From Kiritimatiellia bacterium (lineage in GTDB: Bacteria; Verrucomicrobiota; Kiritimatiellia; RFP12; UBA3636), in assembly GCA_017413145.1 (NCBI GenBank), contig JAFPUX010000494.1:1-16653 (forward strand): 16,653 bases of DNA. Reading direction: 5' to 3'. Positions 7,743 through 13,843 of this stretch are shown here, piece by piece (within the stretch, counting starts at the first letter, position 1; every line of letters starts with the position of its first letter). Below the pieces are notes generated by a model. The model did not search any database. It saw nothing but the letters and a program-made list of their open reading frames with translations, and was not told the DNA's origin. Position numbers and translations under genes: made by a program.

Positions 7743-9194
7743 TCATTGGACGAAGATCACGACCGCGCCCTTCTTCCCTTCGGCGTGCCCGACGGCCTCG
7801 ATCTCGGCGCAATAGCTCGCTAGGGCGTTGACGTTTCCGAAGACGATCCTGAGACCGGCGACGTTTTCCGAAAGCACGCCCGTCTCGCAATCGGAAAGGG
7901 TCGCCAGGAGGATGACGTTCTGGCTCCTGCCGGCGATGTCGGAAAAGGCCGGGGCGTCCAGCGCGGTCCAGGTGTCCGAACCGGCAAGTTTCACGGAAAC
8001 CGAGCTGACCGCCAGTTTCGTGTATGTGCTGCCTGCCAGGTAGCACGCCGAAATGCGGAGCCGCTCCAGCGTCATGGCCTTGTCGAGCGTCCACTCCATC
8101 GTCGCATTGTTCTGGAAGCCGTAGATATAGGCCGCGCCCCCCGCCGTCGGCACGGACGCGTCCGTCAGCACGCTGGAGTCGTCCGTCGCGTAATTCGTTC
8201 CGGCGATGGCACCGCTGGTGAGCGTGCCACGCTTCCCGGCGAGGATGTTGTTGGTCAGCGCCAACCAGTCGCCCGGCGCGACATCCTCCTGCGTCCACAA
8301 CGCCGTTTGCGCATTGGCGGCCAAGGTCGTGAACGTGCCGGTCCGAACCGTTCCCTTGGCCGTCGCGGCGTTGTTCGAAACGGAGAGCTCGTAGTCGTAT
8401 TCCGTTCCCGCCGTCAGGCCTTTGAGCTGGTATTCGAACGAGCCCGCCACGCCCGCGGCGATCTTCGTCGCCGCGCCGCCGTCGAGCGCGAGGTAGACGT
8501 TGCACGCGGTCGCGTCCGTGCCGGCGTCGGCGATCGAGCCGGAGACCGTCGCCTTGGTCTTCGCCGGAGCGATGCCGAACGAGCCGAGGACGGGACCCGT
8601 CGCCTCCGAGGATCCGGCGGCCTCGATCTCGACGATGTAACTGGCGAGCGGGACATCGGCCCCGAAGGCGACCTTCAGGCCGGAAACGCCCTGGGCGAGA
8701 TACCCGGTGCCGGGATCGGCAAGGGACGCGCAGAGCACGACGTTCTGGCTTCTGCCGCTGTTGTCCAGGAAGCTGGAGCCATCAAGCGCCGTCCATGTAT
8801 CTGCGCCGAAGAGTTTCACATAAACGGCGCTGATCGAGATGCGTGTGTATGTCGAACCGCCCAGATAGCAGCCCGACACGCGAACCTGCTCCAGAGTCTT
8901 CGGCGTCGTGAACGACCACTCGACCGCTCCGGTGTTTTGGAAAGCGACTCTGGATTCGTTGCCGTTCACCGTCGGAACCACGCCGTCCGTCAGAACCGCC
9001 ATGGAGTCTGTCCCGTATCCGGTTGAGATCGTCCCTGTTTTCGTGCCGGTGAGACCGGCAATCAGGTTGCCGGAAAGCGCCGTCCAGGAGGCGGGCTCGA
9101 CATCGGTCGTCGTCCACGCCGGCGCGGCGCGAAGGTCCGTGGCGCAGGCGCCCATGAGGGCGAGCAGCAGGGAACGCAGGATCGTCTTGTTCAT
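7743..9194 (-). CDS. Exported protein with two copies of an unnamed beta-sandwich module and an Fn3-like linker
   Basis: The 483-residue product has a signal peptide (about 1-24, MNKTILRSLLLALMG onward). Module 1 spans about 27-195, an Fn3-like domain about 201-292 (LTAGTEYDYELSVSN is typical), and module 2 about 299-470. The modules share NilAGktGT, LTD..VP, the FQN box, WT(F/L)D..kTLE.lR, TWTALD, GRSQNV, and a closing EIEA.GHA-like strand. They resemble discoidin/F5/8-type carbohydrate-binding folds in length and strand pattern, but I cannot assign a family. There are no obvious catalytic residues. The start ATG 9194 is chosen over an in-frame ATG at 9257 because AAAGGAG lies 8 nt upstream, the signal peptide begins there, and the inferred promoter covers 9257. 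It is the first gene of the three-gene unit. Confidence 0.87.
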   Translation of the reverse strand: MNKTILRSLLLALMGACATDLRAAPAWTTTDVEPASWTALSGNLIAGLTGTKTGTISTGYGTDSMAVLTDGVVPTVNGNESRVAFQNTGAVEWSFTTPKTLEQVRVSGCYLGGSTYTRISISAVYVKLFGADTWTALDGSSFLDNSGRSQNVVLCASLADPGTGYLAQGVSGLKVAFGADVPLASYIVEIEAAGSSEATGPVLGSFGIAPAKTKATVSGSIADAGTDATACNVYLALDGGAATKIAAGVAGSFEYQLKGLTAGTEYDYELSVSNNAATAKGTVRTGTFTTLAANAQTALWTQEDVAPGDWLALTNNILAGKRGTLTSGAIAGTNYATDDSSVLTDASVPTAGGAAYIYGFQNNATMEWTLDKAMTLERLRISACYLAGSTYTKLAVSSVSVKLAGSDTWTALDAPAFSDIAGRSQNVILLATLSDCETGVLSENVAGLRIVFGNVNALASYCAEIEAVGHAEGKKGAVVIFVQ

Positions 9195-9202
9195 TTCAAT
9201 CA

Positions 9203-9207
9203 CTCCT
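9203..9207 (-). promoter_or_regulatory. Ribosome-binding site fixing the start at 9194
   Basis: On the minus strand AGGAG occurs 8 nt before ATG 9194, in AAAGGAGTGATTGAA. It decides between this start and the upstream in-frame ATG at 9257, which has no such site. The same GGAG(C/T)G(G/A)TTGAA string precedes the GH123-like gene at 2608-2619. Confidence 0.75.
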
Positions 9208-9256
9208 TTTTCCTGTCGTGGGGACGTTGTTTGGGTTAATTTCTTCGTCGGTGGCA

Positions 9257-9262
9257 TTTATA
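9257..9262 (-). promoter_or_regulatory. Candidate -10 box of the three-gene unit
   Basis: The minus strand reads TATAAA, five of six consensus bases. It lies 62 nt upstream of ATG 9194, exactly the distance seen at the GH123-like gene, and 32.5 bp from the centre of the inverted repeat at 9287-9302. At -35 there is only ATCCAA. Confidence 0.55.
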
Positions 9263-9286
9263 CACCAACCCCGGCTCCGTTGGATA

Positions 9287-9302
9287 CCCTCCAACTGGAG
9301 GG
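9287..9302 (-). promoter_or_regulatory. Perfect 7-2-7 inverted repeat, candidate response-regulator operator
   Basis: The minus strand reads CCCTCCA-GT-TGGAGGG, with all seven base pairs of the arms matching. It is the most symmetric of the three copies, flanked by a C run on one side and TATCC on the other. Its inferred centre is near -43 relative to the start site of the unit encoding the modular, beta-helix and serine hydrolase proteins. Confidence 0.65.
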
Positions 9303-9352
9303 GGGGATATCCTCGGGCGGCCGGAGCGCGGCGCGCGGCCGGCCGGGTGCGG

Positions 9353-12300
9353 TCAGTCCGGCATGCCCATCACCGCCTTGAAGAAGCGGTCGTCGGACAC
9401 CGGGAGGCGGTAGAGGGCGCCGTCGGCGGTCGTGGCGTCCGGGCGGGCGTGGAACGTGCCGTCCAAGGTCTCGCAGCCCAGGATCGTGACGTAGGGGGAG
9501 ACGCCGTACTCCGGGGCGACCAGCACGCCGAGCTCCACGAACTCGTCGTCCACGGCGATGCTCGTGATCCGGAACGCGATGCCCCAGCTGACGCCGTCCC
9601 ACTCGTACGTGAGGCCCCGCACCACGATGCGCGCGCCCACTCCGTGCGCGGGATCGGCCGCATCGAACCAGAGGTGGGTCGTGGTGTACGCCTCCGAACG
9701 GTCGCCGGGGGACTTCAGCAGCGACGTGGAGGACATCTGGAAATACCCCGTGACCTGGTCGTCGGACAGGGCCGAGAGGTCCAGCGTTCCGCCGGAGATG
9801 TTCATCCCGGTTGGCACGATCGTGAATCGTCCCGACCCGGCCGGTGCGCCGCTGTCGACGATCGCGACGGTGCATCCGGTCAGCCAGCATTCGACGATCT
9901 CCAGCTCATGGCCGTTGAGGTCGATCGTGAGCGATTTGCCGAGCACCCCCGCGATCACCGGAGGATCGATCACGGCGTCCCTGCCGAGCGTGATCGTGTC
10001 GCCGGCCTTCGCCGCGTTGTACGCGTTCGTCCAGCTGTCGTACCCCGTCTCGCCGATGTAGAACATCTTGTCGCCCGGAGGAGGCACGACCTCCTCCTCG
10101 AACGTCGCGGCGACGGTCACGCCCTCGGATGGCATCTCGAACGTCGTGCCCGCGAGCGCCGCGCCGTTCGTCGTCACCGATGCGAGCCGGTAGCCCGCCG
10201 CCGGCGTCGCCGTCACCGACACGACCGTGCCCGCCGCGACGTTGTTCGTCGCCGACGTCTCGAGCGTGCCGTTCTGCGGCTCCGCGATCGTGATGTCATG
10301 GCCTTCGGGCGCCCAGTTCGATCCATCCCACGTGTACGTGCCGCCCTGCACCACGATGCGCGCGCCCTCCGCCTTCGTCGTGATGGCGGACGTGCAGTCC
10401 GCGAGCGGGCGGTCGCCGGGAAACGCCAGCAGCGTCGTACCGGACATCTGGAACCTTCCGGTCACCTGGCCGCTGGCCAGGGAGGAAAGGTCGAGAGTGC
10501 CGCCGGAGACGTTCATCGAGTAGCCCGAGACCACGAACTGTCCGGCCGGCGCGCCCGTGTCGACGACGTCGATGCTGCAACCTGTCAGCCACCCGCTGGC
10601 GTGGCTCAGCGAGCGGCCGCAGAGATCGATCGTGACTGACTTGTTGATCGTCCCGGACGACTGTTTGATCTCGGCATTGGCGCCAACGACGATCGTATCG
10701 CCGGCCTTCGCCGCGGCATAGACGTCCGCCCAGCTGTCGTAGCCCGTCCCGCCGATGTAGAACATGTGGGTCGGTTCCCCCTGCTCCTCGAACGTCGCCG
10801 CGAGCGTCACGTCCCCGGCTGGCATCGCGAACGTCGCGCCCGCGAGCGCCGCGCCGTTCGTCGTCACCGACGCGAGCCGGTAGCCCGCCGCCGGCGTCGC
10901 CGTCACCGTCACGACCGTGCCCGCGGGGATGTCGTTCGTCGCGGACGTCTCGAGCGTGCCGTTCTGCGGCGCCGCGATCGCGATGTCGTAGACCGGCTGG
11001 GCCGGGTCGACGTACGTGTAGGTCGCGGTCGCGACCGCGCTCGGGTTCATCCCCTCAGCGTAGGCGCGAGCCTTGACCGTGGTCGTGGCCGTGAGGGGGA
11101 TCGGGGCGGTATAGGGCGTGCTGGAAGCCGTCGGCGCGTTGCCGTCGAGCGTGTAGCGGATCGTCGCCCCCAACGTCGCGCAGGAGATCGCGACGTTGGT
11201 CGACGGAAAAAAAGAGCAGGAGGCGGGGTCGAAGGCCGGGGTCGCGACCGTCTCGGTCAGGTCGCCGCCTCCCGCCGTCGCGTGGCCGGTCGCCTCGACC
11301 TCCGCGACGTTGAACCAGTAGTATTCGCACCGGAGGAATACGACCTTCAAGGCGACGACGTTCTCGGCCAGGAGCCCGACGCCGTCGTCCGCGAGGGTCG
11401 CCAGCATGAAGCCGCCGACCGACCCGCCGCTCTGGTGGATCGGCGTGCCCAGCGGCTCCCATTCCGACGAGCCGCTCGTCCGGACGTAGACGTCCTCGAT
11501 GCAGAGCCCGCCGTAGGCCCTCGACACATCATTGTCGGTGCCGGCGATCCGCTGCGTCGTGAAGCGGATCGTCTCGATCGTCTGCGGCTCGTCGAACGTC
11601 CAGGAGACGGACGAGTTCTCCTGGAAGCCGACGTAGGCGGAGTTGTCCGGCGTGGACGGCACGGAGGCGTCGGTCAGGTTGTCCGGATTGTTGTTGTATC
11701 CGCTGCTCGTGAAGGCGACGCTACCCGAAATCGTACCGGTCTTCCCGGCGAGAATGTTGCCCGAAAGCGGCGACCACGAGGACGCATCGTAGGATGAGAC
11801 GGTCCACTGCGGATCGGCCGTCGCCGCCGGGGCGGTGCCGAGCGTGTAGGTCGCGGCGGCGACGTCGCTCGCCGCCTTGCCATCGGCGAAGGCGCGGGCC
11901 TTGACCGTCGTGTTGGTCGTGAGCGCGATCGGCGCCGAATAGATCGCGCTCGACGCGGTCGGCTCGCTGCCGTCGAGCGTGTAGCGGACCGTCGCGCCGG
12001 ACGTCGCGCAGGCGATCGTCACGTTGGTGGACGGCGAGAAGAAGCAGGAACCCGGCGTCAGCACGGGGTCCGCGACCTTCCCGGACTCGTCGGGGTCCTC
12101 GACCGCCTGCGGCGCGACGGGCGACATCGGGAGGCCGTCGCCGTTGTAGAGGTTGAGGCGCTGTCCGTCCTCCAGGTCGGTGGAGCGGGTGATGCACCAG
12201 TAGCCGTAGTGGAACTGCGCGGGGGTCGAAACGCCCGCCGCGCGCAGGACGACGGTCTCGCCCTCGACGGTCGCCTCGGCCTCCTGCCAGGCGCCGTCCG

Positions 12301-13717
12301 CGCCGCAGAGCGCGAAGCCGCGGATCGGGTCCGAGCCCTTCTTCACCCAGCGGCTCACCGCGATCGACGAGGCCGGCTTCACCCGGCCGGCCGTGAGGCC
12401 CTTCGCCGTGCCGGACTTGAAGAAGACGCGGACGGAACCGTCGGCCTCGCGCACCGCGCGGGTGAAGACCGGCCCCTCCGCCTGGAGGTCCGTCTCGCCG
12501 TAGATGTCCCTGCGCGCGAAGAGCGACAGCCGGCGGCCGATGAAGTTCTTGTCGACCGGATGGAGGTCGTTCGCGCCCATGCAGGGGACGCAGTCCACGG
12601 TGGTGACGAGGCCGTGCGCGCCCGCGTCGGAGGCGTCCCAGAGACGCTGCGCCTCGCGGACGCGGACGTAGTTGTGGCCGACGTCGGCCTCGGTCGGGGC
12701 CGGATACTGGTCCAGGCCGACCGTCCCAGCGGATTCGCTGTAGCCGGGCGTGGCGATCTGCACGGCGTAGAACGGCAGGTCGCCGCCGTCGCCCCAGCGG
12801 TCGCGGCGGTCCTTCACGAGGACGTCCATCAGCTTCTTGTAGTCGGCCACCGACCGCTGGGCGTCCGAGCAGCCCTGGTACCAGAGGACGGCGCGGAACT
12901 TCGCGCGGAGGATCGGCGCCATCATGTTGTTCCAGAACCAGCCGTCCGAGGAAGCGGCAGAACCGGGGGAGTCGATGTCGTTCTTGATGAGGACCGACGG
13001 GGCGATCCACTCGCGGATGGCCGTGCCGCCGGACGAGGCGTGAACGATGCCGATCGGGATGTCCTCGCCCCGCGCCTCGTTCGCGTCGCGGACGTAGCGG
13101 GCGAAGTTGAGCGCGACGCTGCTGACGTAGTTGCGGTTGGTCCCCGTCGCGGGCGACCAGTCGTATCCTTCGCCGTAGTACTTGTTCCCGTCGTCGACCG
13201 GCTTGATGGGAGGCAGGTCGAAGAGCTGCTCGCCGGCCGTCGCGCCCTCGGCGCTGCGCGCGATGCGGAGGAAGCGGATGCCGTCGTCGTCCCGGCAGAA
13301 GTCCTTGATCGACTGCGGCTCCTCGAAGTTCGACTTTTTCGTGTCCTCCAGGCGACGGTCCATGTTGCTTTGCCCGGCCGCGAGGAACACGTCGCCGACG
13401 AGGACGTCCGAGATCGCGATGGCCTCGTTCGCGTTGTTGGTGATCGTCAGCGTCTGCGGCACGGTTGACAGATCGAACGGCTGCGCGAACGTCGTCTCCC
13501 AGTATCCGTCGGAGTCCGTCGTGGCGGTTGCCGCCTGATTGGCGAACGACACGGTCACGGTGCGGCCCGCGGCGTCCTTGCCCCACACGGTGATTTTCTT
13601 CCCGCGCTGGAGAACCATGTGGTCCTGCCAGTAGGCGGAGACCGCCAGGTCGCCCGCCGCCGCGACGCCCGCCGCCAGAACGCCGAGCGCGATTCCAATG
13701 ATTGTCCCGAATTTCAT
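9353..13717 (-). CDS. Giant exported SGNH (sialate O-acetylesterase-like) esterase with C-terminal repeats
   Basis: The 1454-residue protein starts at ATG 13717 after AAGGAG, 8 nt upstream, and has a signal peptide (about 1-21). Residues 22-105 form a beta domain, followed by the esterase. Family blocks are visible: FLAAGQSNM (S117 nucleophile), SSGGTAIREW (228-237), WYQGCSDA (279-286) and NDLHPVDKN (D384, H386 of the triad). It probably removes acetyl groups from sialic acid or other glycans. The rest is repeats: chitobiase C-terminal-like domains at about 549-626 and 825-902 around the unnamed module at about 637-815, then two 230-residue units (909-1138 and 1139-1380) each pairing a Listeria-type B-repeat with a beta-strand-rich segment. 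The tail (about 1381-1454) is a small beta domain ending RFFKAVMGMPD, possibly an export or anchoring signal. It is about twice or more the length of ordinary family members. Confidence 0.92.
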   Translation of the reverse strand: MKFGTIIGIALGVLAAGVAAAGDLAVSAYWQDHMVLQRGKKITVWGKDAAGRTVTVSFANQAATATTDSDGYWETTFAQPFDLSTVPQTLTITNNANEAIAISDVLVGDVFLAAGQSNMDRRLEDTKKSNFEEPQSIKDFCRDDDGIRFLRIARSAEGATAGEQLFDLPPIKPVDDGNKYYGEGYDWSPATGTNRNYVSSVALNFARYVRDANEARGEDIPIGIVHASSGGTAIREWIAPSVLIKNDIDSPGSAASSDGWFWNNMMAPILRAKFRAVLWYQGCSDAQRSVADYKKLMDVLVKDRRDRWGDGGDLPFYAVQIATPGYSESAGTVGLDQYPAPTEADVGHNYVRVREAQRLWDASDAGAHGLVTTVDCVPCMGANDLHPVDKNFIGRRLSLFARRDIYGETDLQAEGPVFTRAVREADGSVRVFFKSGTAKGLTAGRVKPASSIAVSRWVKKGSDPIRGFALCGADGAWQEAEATVEGETVVLRAAGVSTPAQFHYGYWCITRSTDLEDGQRLNLYNGDGLPMSPVAPQAVEDPDESGKVADPVLTPGSCFFSPSTNVTIACATSGATVRYTLDGSEPTASSAIYSAPIALTTNTTVKARAFADGKAASDVAAATYTLGTAPAATADPQWTVSSYDASSWSPLSGNILAGKTGTISGSVAFTSSGYNNNPDNLTDASVPSTPDNSAYVGFQENSSVSWTFDEPQTIETIRFTTQRIAGTDNDVSRAYGGLCIEDVYVRTSGSSEWEPLGTPIHQSGGSVGGFMLATLADDGVGLLAENVVALKVVFLRCEYYWFNVAEVEATGHATAGGGDLTETVATPAFDPASCSFFPSTNVAISCATLGATIRYTLDGNAPTASSTPYTAPIPLTATTTVKARAYAEGMNPSAVATATYTYVDPAQPVYDIAIAAPQNGTLETSATNDIPAGTVVTVTATPAAGYRLASVTTNGAALAGATFAMPAGDVTLAATFEEQGEPTHMFYIGGTGYDSWADVYAAAKAGDTIVVGANAEIKQSSGTINKSVTIDLCGRSLSHASGWLTGCSIDVVDTGAPAGQFVVSGYSMNVSGGTLDLSSLASGQVTGRFQMSGTTLLAFPGDRPLADCTSAITTKAEGARIVVQGGTYTWDGSNWAPEGHDITIAEPQNGTLETSATNNVAAGTVVSVTATPAAGYRLASVTTNGAALAGTTFEMPSEGVTVAATFEEEVVPPPGDKMFYIGETGYDSWTNAYNAAKAGDTITLGRDAVIDPPVIAGVLGKSLTIDLNGHELEIVECWLTGCTVAIVDSGAPAGSGRFTIVPTGMNISGGTLDLSALSDDQVTGYFQMSSTSLLKSPGDRSEAYTTTHLWFDAADPAHGVGARIVVRGLTYEWDGVSWGIAFRITSIAVDDEFVELGVLVAPEYGVSPYVTILGCETLDGTFHARPDATTADGALYRLPVSDDRFFKAVMGMPD
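10141..10290 (-). repeat. Internal direct repeat, copy nearer the 3' end of the esterase gene
   Basis: This 150-bp segment matches 10831-10980 with no gaps and about nine mismatches (roughly 94% identity), offset by exactly 690 bp or 230 codons. It encodes the second Listeria-type B-repeat domain. Sequence between the copies is much more diverged, so this part was either duplicated recently or kept alike by gene conversion. Confidence 0.85.
10831..10980 (-). repeat. Internal direct repeat, copy nearer the 5' end of the esterase gene
   Basis: Partner of the segment at 10141-10290. It encodes the first B-repeat domain, with the same residues TPAAGYRLASVTTNGAALAG. The match is in frame and co-linear, as expected of a duplicated protein domain. 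Confidence 0.85.
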
Positions 13718-13761
13718 GGTTTTTCTCCTTGCTGGTTCTTGCATGTCCGAAGACGGGGAAA

Positions 13762-13767
13762 AGCCTA
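13762..13767 (-). promoter_or_regulatory. Candidate -10 box of the esterase gene
   Basis: The minus strand reads TAGGCT with TG directly before it (extended -10). It is 44 nt upstream of ATG 13717, and its near edge is 31.5 bp from the centre of the inverted repeat at 13791-13806. No recognisable -35 box is present. Confidence 0.45.
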
Positions 13768-13790
13768 CACCCGCTCCCTTCCGCCGAAAA

Positions 13791-13806
13791 CCCGCCAACT
13801 GGAGGG
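13791..13806. promoter_or_regulatory. 7-2-7 inverted repeat shared by two divergent promoters
   Basis: The plus strand reads CCCGCCA-AC-TGGAGGG, one mismatched pair between the arms. It lies midway between the candidate -10 of the esterase (minus, 31.5 bp from its centre) and that of the kinase (plus, 32.5 bp), so one site could serve both genes. This is the third copy of the element in the window. Confidence 0.65.
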
Positions 13807-13807
13807 G

Positions 13808-13836
13808 TGGAAACTTGCGGGCGTCTGTGACATAAT
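13808..13836 (+). promoter_or_regulatory. Candidate promoter of the sensor kinase-regulator operon
   Basis: TGGAAA at 13808-13813 (four of six -35 bases) and CATAAT at 13831-13836 (five of six -10 bases) are 17 bp apart. A transcript would begin at about 13843, at or next to the ATG at 13844, suggesting a leaderless or nearly leaderless mRNA. Consistent with this, no ribosome site lies between the -10 and the start codon. Confidence 0.5.
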
Positions 13837-13843
13837 TGCCGCC

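Noticed and set aside
7743..9257. Earlier start (ATG 9257) for the two-module protein
   Set aside because: It would overlap the inferred -10 box, lacks a ribosome site, and would put 21 residues before a standard signal peptide.
9311..9352. GC-rich inverted repeats (GGCCGG / CCGGCC) after the esterase stop codon as a terminator
   Set aside because: Many alternative pairings exist in such GC-rich sequence and there is no T run; not distinguishable from chance.
10141..10980. Direct repeats as a mobile element or CRISPR-like array
   Set aside because: The repeats are in frame with exactly 230-codon spacing inside one gene, so they are duplicated protein domains. No other array or transposase is present.
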